21,758 nucleotides of DNA. Origin: an uncultured Collinsella sp. Its GTDB lineage: Bacteria > Actinomycetota > Coriobacteriia > Coriobacteriales > Coriobacteriaceae. The notes below the pieces were generated by a model. The model was not told the origin of the DNA and searched no databases. It saw only the letters and a list, made by a program, of their open reading frames with translations. The stretch spans positions 1 to 21,758 of the forward strand of contig URKU01000027.1 in the NCBI GenBank assembly GCA_900548515.1, read 5' to 3'. Shown here in pieces: positions 1 through 6,392 of the stretch; positions within the stretch are counted from its first letter, which is position 1, and every line of letters begins with the position of its first letter. The position numbers were made by a program, and so were the translations under genes.

Positions 1-356
1 TCGTTGTGATGATACTTGAACACAAAGGAGTCGAAGACCTCGTCTGCACCGACCGGCGCGATGAGGGCGAGCTCGCGCATCTGTCGAACGCATGCCCAGG
101 CCGTTTCGTCCGCCGCCGCAATGGCGTTATCGCTCAGCGAACCATTCTTCCTTCGGCACTCCCTCTTAATCGCCGCCGAGACAAGATACGAGACATCTTT
201 GACCGAAAGAGACGAGGCAAACAGGGCAATCTGCTCCGAGACATCGGCAATCTCGAATAGACGGGCGACATCCGCTGTCCGGTCCGACCTTCCAGAAAAG
301 TAATCCATCCATACGTTGGTGTCGATGAGCAACTTGAGAATGCCGTCTGCACTCAT
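1..356 (-). CDS. PIN-domain (VapC-like) toxin, C-terminus cut by window edge
   Basis: Reading the minus strand from the ATG at 354-356 gives an open frame running off the left edge (118 codons seen). The N-terminus carries the PIN-domain opening LLIDTNVWMDYF, whose Asp is the first metal-binding acidic residue of these RNases. The next part (SLSVKDVSYLVSAAI, then an Ala-rich helix and a RELALIAPV strand) fits the alpha/beta PIN fold. The last acidic residues would lie outside the window. The ATG overlaps the stop of the upstream antitoxin gene (ATGA), so the two are translationally coupled. By family knowledge, PIN toxins are Mg-dependent RNases held inactive by their cognate antitoxin. The exact RNA target cannot be read from the sequence. 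Confidence 0.8.
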   Translation of the reverse strand, partial: MSADGILKLLIDTNVWMDYFSGRSDRTADVARLFEIADVSEQIALFASSLSVKDVSYLVSAAIKRECRRKNGSLSDNAIAAADETAWACVRQMRELALIAPVGADEVFDSFVFKYHHN

Positions 357-712
357 AGCTCCACCCACTCGGGATAGCGCTCCGCCATTGCTTCCTCATA
401 GAGGTCATCGTAGTCACCCGAGAGGTCGGGAACAGGGATGCCGTATTTGAGGCACGCATCGCGCACGATGTGGCTGCCCTGCGTAACCCTTGATTCCACC
501 GACGCAGTCGCCGGCACGTTAGAGCTCGGTGCCGCAACCCCCGATCTCGAGGGCATGCATCCGTTGACGACCAGATATTCCCAAAGTGTCCGCACCGCTT
601 GAGACGGCGTCATGCCGATATGCGCCAGCACGGCGTCCCCAGCCTCTTTGAGTTGGCGATCCATGCGCACATTCATCTGGACCGGCCGTGAGTCGAGTAC
701 CGATATAGGCAT
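353..712 (-). CDS. RelB/DinJ-like ribbon-helix-helix antitoxin
   Basis: This is a 119-aa protein. Residues about 11-50 (VQMNVRMDRQLKEAGDAVLA, then GMTPSQAVRTLWEYLVVNG) match the ribbon-helix-helix DNA-binding domain of RelB/DinJ antitoxins: a beta strand with alternating polar residues followed by two helices. The C-terminal half (GDYDDLYEEAMAERYPEW) is acidic and is the likely toxin-wrapping segment. A strong ribosome-binding site, AAGGAG, sits 5 nt before the ATG. The stop TGA overlaps the ATG of the PIN toxin, the usual antitoxin-first arrangement. A RelB-type antitoxin with a PIN toxin rather than a RelE toxin is a mixed pairing. It probably represses its own promoter through the palindrome at 725-755. 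Confidence 0.85.
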   Translation of the reverse strand: MPISVLDSRPVQMNVRMDRQLKEAGDAVLAHIGMTPSQAVRTLWEYLVVNGCMPSRSGVAAPSSNVPATASVESRVTQGSHIVRDACLKYGIPVPDLSGDYDDLYEEAMAERYPEWVEL

Positions 713-724
713 GCTAGCTCCTTC

Positions 725-755
725 TGCTATACATATTTATATTTCGAGTATAGCA
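725..755 (-). promoter_or_regulatory. Toxin-antitoxin promoter with overlapping operator palindrome
   Basis: A perfect 8-bp inverted repeat, TGCTATAC (725-732) and GTATAGCA (748-755), lies 12 bp upstream of the antitoxin ATG. On the minus strand its upstream arm forms an extended -10 box, TGC-TATACT (747-755). Such an overlap is typical of autorepressed toxin-antitoxin promoters. No clear -35 box is visible, which fits an extended -10 promoter. The operator role is inferred. Confidence 0.6.
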
Positions 756-767
756 CCATTTACTCAT

Positions 768-799
768 AAAAAAGGGGCGCCCCGACAGGAGTGCCCCTT
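768..799 (-). terminator. Rho-independent terminator of clpC
   Basis: On the minus strand a 7-bp stem, AAGGGGC (793-799) with GCCCCTT (772-778), is followed by a T tract ending near 768. It lies 20 nt after the clpC stop codon and separates clpC from the toxin-antitoxin pair. Confidence 0.8.
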
Positions 800-818
800 C
801 GCAAAGCTATGTTAACCC

Positions 819-3461
819 CTACAGCGCGCCAGAGCCGGCTTGCATCATGCCGCCGGGGCCCGAGGTCACGCCGCCGCTCACGGGCGCGGCGTTGCCAGTG
901 TGCGGTGCCGCCGGGACGGTATCGCCGCCGAGCGCGCCGGCAGGACGCGGTGCCGGGATCTCGCCCGTGCCATGGCTAAAGACAAACTTGCCATCGGCCA
1001 CGTCGCACAGGACGGTATCGCCCTCGCCCCACTCGCCGGCCAGAAGCTCCTCGGACAACGGGTCCTCAATGAGCTTTTGAATAGCACGGCGCAGCGGACG
1101 CGCACCGTTGGTGAGGTCAGTACCCTCGGCCACAATCTTGTCGTAGGCCGCATCGGTGAGCTTGATGTTCATGCCGTTTGCGATCAGACGCTGACGCAGG
1201 TCATCCACCAGCAGGTGAGCGATCTTGGTCAGGTTCTCGCCCGAGAGCTTCTGGAACACCACAATGTCGTCGATACGGTTGAGCAGCTCGGGGCGGAACA
1301 GGCGCTTGAGCTCGCCCATCGCGCGGCCCTTGATCTCACTCGACGTGAGACCCTGCTCGCCGGTAGTGCCAAAGCCAACGCTCGCATCCTGTGCGATCTC
1401 GCGGGCGCCCACGTTGGACGTCATGATGATCACGGTGTTGCGGAAGTCGACCGTCTTGCCTTGGCTATCGGTCAGACGACCCTCCTCCAGCACCTGCAAC
1501 AGAATGTTGAAGATGTCGGGGTGTGCCTTCTCGATCTCGTCGAACAGCACAACCGAGTACGGGTGACGGCGCACAGCCTTGGTGAGCTGGCCGCCCTCGT
1601 CATGGCCCACGTAACCCGGAGGGCTACCGATGAGCTTGGAGACCTCGAACTCGCTGCCGAACTCCGACATGTCAAAGCTGATGAGCGCGTCCTTGCTGCC
1701 AAAGAGGTACTCGGCGAGCGTCTTGGCGAGCTCAGTCTTGCCCGTGCCGGTGGGGCCCAGGAAGATAAAGCTACCGCCGGGGCGACGCGGGTCCTTGAGC
1801 GGCGAGCGGCTGCGGCGCACGGCCTTGGCGACGGCCTCGACGGCCTCGTCCTGGCCGATAATGCGGGTCTTGAGCACGCTTTCGGTCTGCAGCAGGCGAC
1901 GGCTCTCGCTCTCGGTGAGCGAGGAAACCGGCACGCCAGAGGTCACGGACACGATGTCGGCAATCTGACTCACGTCGATGGTGAGCGGGCTGGCGTCGAG
2001 CTCGGCGGTCCAGGCGGCCTTGGCTTCGGCGAGTTCAATCTCGGCGGCCTTCTGCTGCTCGGTGATCTCGGCGGCCTTGTTCATGTCATCGCTCTCGGTG
2101 GCCTCCTGCGCGGCGGCCTTGAGCTCCTCTATACGATGCTCGGCCTCGCGCACCGGCTCGGGCGCGCGATTCGCGGCGATGCGAGCGCGGGCACCGGCCT
2201 CGTCGATGAGGTCGATGGCCTTATCGGGCAGGAAGCGATCCTGGATGTAGCGGTTGGAAAGGTTCGCGGCGGCCTCGATAGCACCCTGCGTATAGCGCAC
2301 ATGGTGGTGCTCCTCGTAGCGCGGCTTGAGCGCGGTCAGGATCTTGACCGTGTCCTCGACGCTCGGCTCCTCGACATCAATGGTCTGGAAGCGACGCTCG
2401 AAGGCCGGGTCCTTGGTGAGGTACTTGCGGAACTCCTCGGCCGTGGTGGCACCGATGATCTGGAAAGCACCGCGCGCGAGCACGGGCTTGAGCATAGAGC
2501 TCGCATCGATAGAACCCTCGGCAGAACCGGCACCGATGATGGTGTGCATCTCGTCGATAAACAAGATGACGTCGTCGGCTTCGGTCGCCTCCTGGATCAC
2601 GTTCTTGAGGCGCTCCTCAAACTCACCGCGATACTTGGCACCCGCGACAAGACCCGGCAAATCGAGCGTCCAGATATTCTGGTTCATAAGATTCTCGGGC
2701 ACGTCGCCGGCAGCAATCTGCTGCGCCAGGCCCTCGACGATAGCCGTCTTGCCCACGCCGGGATCGCCCAGGATAAGCGGATTGTTCTTGGTGCGGCGCG
2801 AAAGGATCTCCATCATGCGCTGGACTTCCTTTTCGCGGCCAATCACGGGATCGAGCTCGCCGTCGCGAGCCTTCTGCGTGAGGTTGGTCGCGAACTGCTT
2901 AAGCGTATCGGTGCCACTCCCCTTTTGCTGAGAGGCATCCGAGCCGCTAAAGAACGGCAGGCCCGCACCGGGACGCCCGGCACCGGCACCGGCGAGCGGA
3001 CGCTTCTTGTCCTGGTCCTTGGCGGTGAGTTTCTCGATAGCCTTTTTGATGGAGGCGGACGACACGCCCAGGCGCATGAGGATGTCCATGGCCATGCCGT
3101 TGCCCTCTTCGACGATGCCGATCAGCAAGTGCTCGGTCGAAACGTAGGTCTGGTTGTTCTCGCGTGCCACGCGGAAGGAGCGCTCCATCACGCTGATGAC
3201 GAGCGGCGTAAAGGCGAGCTTGGCCGCCTCGGTCTCCTCGCTGGGCTCGGGAACCGTGGTCTGGACCTCTTTGAGGGTATCCATGATGTCATCGTAGGAG
3301 ATATCGAGCGAGCGCAATGCCTCGGCGGCAATGCCCTCGTCCTCCTTAGCGAGCGCGAGCAGCAGGTGCTCGGTGCCCACCTTATTTGAGTGCAGATCGA
3401 GCGCCTCTTGCTTGGCCATGGACATGACCTTGCGCGCGCGATCGGTAAAACGGTCTAACAT
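819..3461 (-). CDS. clpC: ClpC, AAA+ unfoldase of the Clp protease
   Basis: This 880-aa protein has the full ClpC layout. Two Clp_N repeats occupy residues 1-145, followed by a Gly/Pro/Lys-rich linker. AAA domain 1 has Walker A GDPGVGKT at 232-239 and Walker B VILFIDE at 298-304. A coiled-coil middle domain covers about 433-485. AAA domain 2 has Walker A GPTGTGKT at 569-576 and Walker B VVLFDE at 637-642. A VGF loop near 695 (DASVGFG) matches the ClpP-docking tripeptide, so the protein should feed substrates to ClpP. The last ~50 residues are a low-complexity Gly/Ala/Pro tail. The ATG follows an AGAGGA ribosome-binding site. The gene stands alone, without ctsR or mcs genes in the window. The long open frame opposite it is a shadow. 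Confidence 0.97.
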   Translation of the reverse strand: MLDRFTDRARKVMSMAKQEALDLHSNKVGTEHLLLALAKEDEGIAAEALRSLDISYDDIMDTLKEVQTTVPEPSEETEAAKLAFTPLVISVMERSFRVARENNQTYVSTEHLLIGIVEEGNGMAMDILMRLGVSSASIKKAIEKLTAKDQDKKRPLAGAGAGRPGAGLPFFSGSDASQQKGSGTDTLKQFATNLTQKARDGELDPVIGREKEVQRMMEILSRRTKNNPLILGDPGVGKTAIVEGLAQQIAAGDVPENLMNQNIWTLDLPGLVAGAKYRGEFEERLKNVIQEATEADDVILFIDEMHTIIGAGSAEGSIDASSMLKPVLARGAFQIIGATTAEEFRKYLTKDPAFERRFQTIDVEEPSVEDTVKILTALKPRYEEHHHVRYTQGAIEAAANLSNRYIQDRFLPDKAIDLIDEAGARARIAANRAPEPVREAEHRIEELKAAAQEATESDDMNKAAEITEQQKAAEIELAEAKAAWTAELDASPLTIDVSQIADIVSVTSGVPVSSLTESESRRLLQTESVLKTRIIGQDEAVEAVAKAVRRSRSPLKDPRRPGGSFIFLGPTGTGKTELAKTLAEYLFGSKDALISFDMSEFGSEFEVSKLIGSPPGYVGHDEGGQLTKAVRRHPYSVVLFDEIEKAHPDIFNILLQVLEEGRLTDSQGKTVDFRNTVIIMTSNVGAREIAQDASVGFGTTGEQGLTSSEIKGRAMGELKRLFRPELLNRIDDIVVFQKLSGENLTKIAHLLVDDLRQRLIANGMNIKLTDAAYDKIVAEGTDLTNGARPLRRAIQKLIEDPLSEELLAGEWGEGDTVLCDVADGKFVFSHGTGEIPAPRPAGALGGDTVPAAPHTGNAAPVSGGVTSGPGGMMQAGSGAL

Positions 3462-3496
3462 GCTAGTTCCTCTTAGACGAGCTAGTTTTTCAAACG

Positions 3497-3523
3497 CAAA
3501 GCGCCACTCGTGGCGGCGCTTTG
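3497..3523 (-). promoter_or_regulatory. Hairpin in clpC leader
   Basis: A 9-bp perfect stem, CAAAGCGCC with GGCGCTTTG, lies 35 nt upstream of the clpC ATG; an inner GCCAC/GTGGC pairing is also possible. No T tract follows, so it is not a standard terminator. It does not match the CIRCE or CtsR operator patterns. A role in mRNA stability or heat-shock control is only a guess. A possible -10 box, TATACT, lies at about 3543-3548, without a convincing -35. Confidence 0.4.
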
Positions 3524-3595
3524 GTCTCTTTACCCATATGGAGTATATGTTAACCGCTGGGGCCTTTTCCGCATGCAGCCATACGACAACGTCTA

Positions 3596-3621
3596 CAAAA
3601 AAGGAATCGCCGGGTGCGGCG
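3596..3621 (-). terminator. Probable terminator after the DUF2798 gene
   Basis: On the minus strand the short GC stem CGCCG-CACC-CGGCG (3608-3621) is followed by ATTCC and then six T. It lies 26 nt past the stop codon. The stem is only 5 bp, so strength is uncertain. Confidence 0.5.
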
Positions 3622-3646
3622 GGCGCTCTAGGTTAGAGGCTGTTGC

Positions 3647-4249
3647 CTAGCAGGCAGGCTCGGCGCCCATGTTCTCGGCAACGTCATTAACGGCATCGGC
3701 AACGGGAGCGCCAGGCATACGCACAAGCTCCATATGCTGCTCTTCAAAGACGGTTCCCATGGGGAAGGCGCGGCGGAAGACAAAGCGAGCAACCGGACCA
3801 GCCACCAGCAGGTTCCAGGGCAGGGCCATGATAAAGTTGCGCGGAATGTTGACGAGCCACATCATCGGCAGCGCCTGCAAATTGGCAAGCGGGCCGCCGG
3901 GCATATGGAACAGGCCTTCACACGCGCCGTAGAGCGACATGATGATAACCATGGGAACGACCATGCAGGAGCTGACGGCGAGCGTCATGGCAAGCGGCGA
4001 ACTCTTACCCGGCGTGACCAGGAATTTAAAGGCAAAGCCCTTGGCGAGGGGGCTGGCAACAAACCAGTCGCAGCACATGGCAAAAACGTAGGCAACGGGG
4101 AAGCCGAGCCACGCGGCGGCAACAACCTCGCCGTTGATGGCCCCATGCTGCAGGGCAACGTTGTAGATGCTCATCCAGAGCACCATGCAAAAGCACATGA
4201 TAAAGGTAAACAGCAGGCTCTCTCGTTTGTTGATAGGCATAAAGGGCAT
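3647..4249 (-). CDS. DUF2798 membrane protein, two repeats
   Basis: This 200-aa protein is made of two DUF2798-like halves, about residues 8-80 and 84-168. Each has two hydrophobic membrane segments; the second half contains the family-like stretch NFIMALPWNLLVAGPVARF followed by a basic RRAF cap. About four transmembrane helices are expected, with both ends probably cytoplasmic. The function of DUF2798 is unknown. Two starts are possible: the ATG at 4247-4249, which lies only 2 nt after AAAGGA, or the in-frame ATG at 4238-4240, which has an 11-nt spacing. The gene appears monocistronic. A terminator-like hairpin lies 36 nt upstream of the ATG (4285-4330), so expression may depend on read-through. 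Confidence 0.75.
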   Translation of the reverse strand: MPFMPINKRESLLFTFIMCFCMVLWMSIYNVALQHGAINGEVVAAAWLGFPVAYVFAMCCDWFVASPLAKGFAFKFLVTPGKSSPLAMTLAVSSCMVVPMVIIMSLYGACEGLFHMPGGPLANLQALPMMWLVNIPRNFIMALPWNLLVAGPVARFVFRRAFPMGTVFEEQHMELVRMPGAPVADAVNDVAENMGAEPAC

Positions 4250-4284
4250 GGTCCTTTCTGTGTTACGCCGCTACGCCACGCAAC

Positions 4285-4330
4285 AAAAACGGGCGAGCAA
4301 GATGGAGCTGTTGGGACTTCATCTCGCCCG
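4285..4330 (-). terminator. Terminator-like hairpin just upstream of the DUF2798 gene
   Basis: On the minus strand CGGGCGAG (4323-4330) pairs with CTCGCCCG (4290-4297) and five T follow directly. The T tract ends 36 nt before the DUF2798 start. It could terminate leftover transcription from the exporter gene, whose stop is 224 nt upstream, or act as an attenuator of the membrane gene. No promoter is evident in the 36-nt gap. Confidence 0.6.
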
Positions 4331-4450
4331 CCCGTGGTACGTGCGTCTGCGACTACTTATGTGGTGAAACCAGCCTAGCACGAAAAGCACGTGCTTCGTA
4401 AGCGTTGAGTTTATGAAGATGCAGGGCACCAATAGTCCCCCGACCCCATA

Positions 4451-4517
4451 AGTTGCGGTGGAATACGAACTGTTTTGACCCTTTAAGCAGCAATTCAGTC
4501 TCTATTTCACCGCAACT
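4451..4517. repeat. Long inverted repeat, 15-bp arms
   Basis: AGTTGCGGTGGAATA (4451-4465) is the reverse complement of TATTTCACCGCAACT (4503-4517) with one mismatch, spaced by 37 nt. No T tract follows, so it is not an ordinary terminator. Together with the neighbouring hairpin at 4521-4553 it resembles a small REP/MITE-like cluster. Confidence 0.6.
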
Positions 4518-4520
4518 CAT

Positions 4521-4553
4521 TTGGTGCAAAGTGACCTGTCCTCCTTGCACCAA
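4521..4553 (-). repeat. Stop-abutting hairpin with GGACAGG loop (after exporter gene)
   Basis: The 9-bp perfect arms TTGGTGCAA and TTGCACCAA flank a 15-nt loop containing GGACAGGT on the minus strand. The hairpin begins directly after the TAA stop of the exporter gene (4554-4556). Its position and loop resemble the hairpins at 10821-10853 and 12052-12087. Confidence 0.6.
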
Positions 4554-6122
4554 TTAGCTGGTGTGGCGCCAGCGAGGGTCGGTGAGTGTACGTGCCACAC
4601 CCAGACCAACGGGCAAAAACGCCACGATGAGCACTGCACGCACAAACCAACCGAGCATATTGACCGTATCGAAGGTGCACATGTAGTACATCGAGCGATA
4701 CAGATACAGGCCCGGCACCATAATGACAATTGATGGCACCGTGAGGGCGATACGTGGGTAGGTGAGCTTGACTTCGGCCAAGCTTGCCAGCAGCCCCGAT
4801 ACCAGCGCGCCGATAAACGCTGCCGCCTCGGGAGGCATTCCCGCGCTGAGGCCCAGGAAGGGAAACATCGTCGGCGCATCGACGAGCGTAAGGCGCAAGG
4901 TATTGGACACGGCGCCGATCAGCCCAGCTGCCGCGGCCATCTTTACCGGGCTGTTGAACATCACCGAGAAGCCGAATACGCCAACGAAGCTCATCACCAC
5001 GCGCAGGAGCGTAAGGGCAAGCGGCGAAAGGCCCAGTGGGGCAAAGTCGTCCGGCGCCAGGCCAACACACTCGGCAACCATCCAACCTACGAGGGTCGCC
5101 ATCACAATAATCGATACGGCATATGAAAGGCGCTCGATACCGCTTCGCATGTCGAGCTTAGCGATGTCGAGGCCTGCCGTAATGAGTGGAAAGCCGGGAA
5201 TCACAAAGAGCATGGCGCCGATATAGCCTTCTTGGTGCGACATTGCCCCCGGTATGACCTGGCCAAGGCCGAGCAATGCCAGCAGATACGAAACGCAAGC
5301 GAGCGCAACGCCGGTCGTCAGCGCGCTGAACTGACCAAGGCCTTGCTTGAGAATATGGGAGCGGGCAAAGTTGCCGACACCCGCGCCCACGAACGCGCAG
5401 GCCATCTCGATAGGGCCGCCGCCGAGCAAAAAAACGAAGGCGCCACAGGCGCAGGCCGCCGCAAGGCCCTGTTGCCAAGGCGCGTAATCAGGTTTTGAAC
5501 TCTCAACGGTCTTGAGCATCTCGTGATACTCGTGCACCGTGAAGCGACGACCATAGGTCTCGATTTCCTTGAGGAAACTCTCCATCATCCAAATGCGATG
5601 GGTATTGACGCCCGTTGTGGGCAAGCTGACGACCTCATTAAAGCAGTGACCATCTTCGATGCAGGTGCACTCAAACGACAGAAGACTTAAGTCAACGTGG
5701 ATGGTGACACCGAGTACGGCGGCAACACGATTCATGGTATCGCGCACGCGCCAGGCACCCGTTCCGCTTGCCAGCATAAGCATGCCGGTGCGGCAGATGA
5801 TGGATGATTTATCGGTGAGCGGCGCATCGACGGCAAGCTCATCGCCTGCCGTCACGATCTGGTGCCAGTCAGTTTTCATATGGAGCGCGCCGGCACGAAC
5901 GCCGTGGTGCATGGGGGCTCTCGAAAGCAGCGAGTTAAGGCGCGAAGGCTGTGAGGGCTCCGCCGATTCGCCCTCGTCCTCGTCGGGCTCTTCATCGACC
6001 AGATCAAAGGAATCAAGCGGCGCTGGCTCGCGACGGTCGATCAGCTCCTCGTCCTCATCATCAAAGTAGTTGAACTGATCGAGCATGTCCTCTTCGATTG
6101 CGCGCTCGCTCGCGTCGTCCAT
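4554..6122 (-). CDS. ThrE-family threonine/serine exporter, membrane protein
   Basis: This 522-aa protein has three parts. The first ~75 residues are a highly acidic, probably disordered cytoplasmic extension. Residues ~90-215 are the soluble DUF1212/ThrE N-terminal domain, with the typical GTGAWRVRDTM stretch. Residues ~218-515 are about ten hydrophobic segments covering the ThrE and ThrE_2 (DUF3815) membrane regions, including PGFPLITAGLDIAKLDM, a conserved ThrE loop. ThrE of Corynebacterium exports threonine and serine by proton antiport; the substrate here is inferred from family only. Both halves are fused in one chain, as in actinobacterial ThrE, rather than split into YjjP and YjjB. 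The ATG is preceded by AGGAAGGGAG. The gene stands alone, 270 bp downstream of lysS. Confidence 0.85.
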   Translation of the reverse strand: MDDASERAIEEDMLDQFNYFDDEDEELIDRREPAPLDSFDLVDEEPDEDEGESAEPSQPSRLNSLLSRAPMHHGVRAGALHMKTDWHQIVTAGDELAVDAPLTDKSSIICRTGMLMLASGTGAWRVRDTMNRVAAVLGVTIHVDLSLLSFECTCIEDGHCFNEVVSLPTTGVNTHRIWMMESFLKEIETYGRRFTVHEYHEMLKTVESSKPDYAPWQQGLAAACACGAFVFLLGGGPIEMACAFVGAGVGNFARSHILKQGLGQFSALTTGVALACVSYLLALLGLGQVIPGAMSHQEGYIGAMLFVIPGFPLITAGLDIAKLDMRSGIERLSYAVSIIVMATLVGWMVAECVGLAPDDFAPLGLSPLALTLLRVVMSFVGVFGFSVMFNSPVKMAAAAGLIGAVSNTLRLTLVDAPTMFPFLGLSAGMPPEAAAFIGALVSGLLASLAEVKLTYPRIALTVPSIVIMVPGLYLYRSMYYMCTFDTVNMLGWFVRAVLIVAFLPVGLGVARTLTDPRWRHTS

Positions 6123-6284
6123 CCCGGTGCTCCCTTCCTATCGACTAACCCCCATCCTAGACAGCGACGGCTAAAGGAAACATAAAAGAGACGGCTGTCA
6201 TGCGAACCACGTCCCCAATGACTACATCGATGTTTTGGCAACGCCAGCGAGCGGGTCGCATTTGAGACAAGGTGACGTGAAACG

Positions 6285-6316
6285 AAAGGGCGCTGACCTT
6301 CTGGTCGCGCCCTTGA
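6285..6316 (-). terminator. Probable lysS terminator
   Basis: On the minus strand AAGGGCGCGACC pairs with GGTCAGCGCCCTT (one bulged A) around a short loop, followed by TCGTTTC. It lies about 80 nt after the lysS stop. The T tract is interrupted, so termination may be partial. Confidence 0.65.
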
Positions 6317-6362
6317 AGTTGAACGTCAGATTGTCCAAATGCGGCCCGCGCAGCGTCGAGCC

Positions 6363-6389
6363 GTTACGCGGTTCGTAGAACCGCGTAAC
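6363..6389 (-). repeat. Perfect 12-bp hairpin next to lysS stop
   Basis: GTTACGCGGTTC and GAACCGCGTAAC are perfect complements around a 3-nt loop. The hairpin starts 3 nt after the lysS TAA. No T tract follows. It may protect the mRNA 3' end or be an independent palindrome. Confidence 0.6.
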
Positions 6390-6392
6390 TAA

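Larger units (their letters stand above)
4331..4553. other. Gene-free stretch between exporter and DUF2798 genes
   Basis: No convincing gene lies here. The only longer frame (minus strand, 4353-4553) lacks a ribosome-binding site and overlaps two palindromes. The stretch holds the inverted repeats described at 4451-4517 and 4521-4553, and a 10-bp palindrome AGCACGTGCT near 4390. Confidence 0.6.

Noticed and set aside
840..3389. Very long open frame (849 codons) on the plus strand opposite clpC
   Set aside because: It mirrors the codon pattern of clpC in GC-rich DNA, has low-complexity Leu/Gly/His-rich content, and no ribosome-binding site. Same reasoning for the long plus frames opposite lysS, asnB, murE and rph.
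4353..4553. 66-codon minus frame downstream of the exporter gene
   Set aside because: It begins inside a hairpin, has no ribosome-binding site and spans palindromes.
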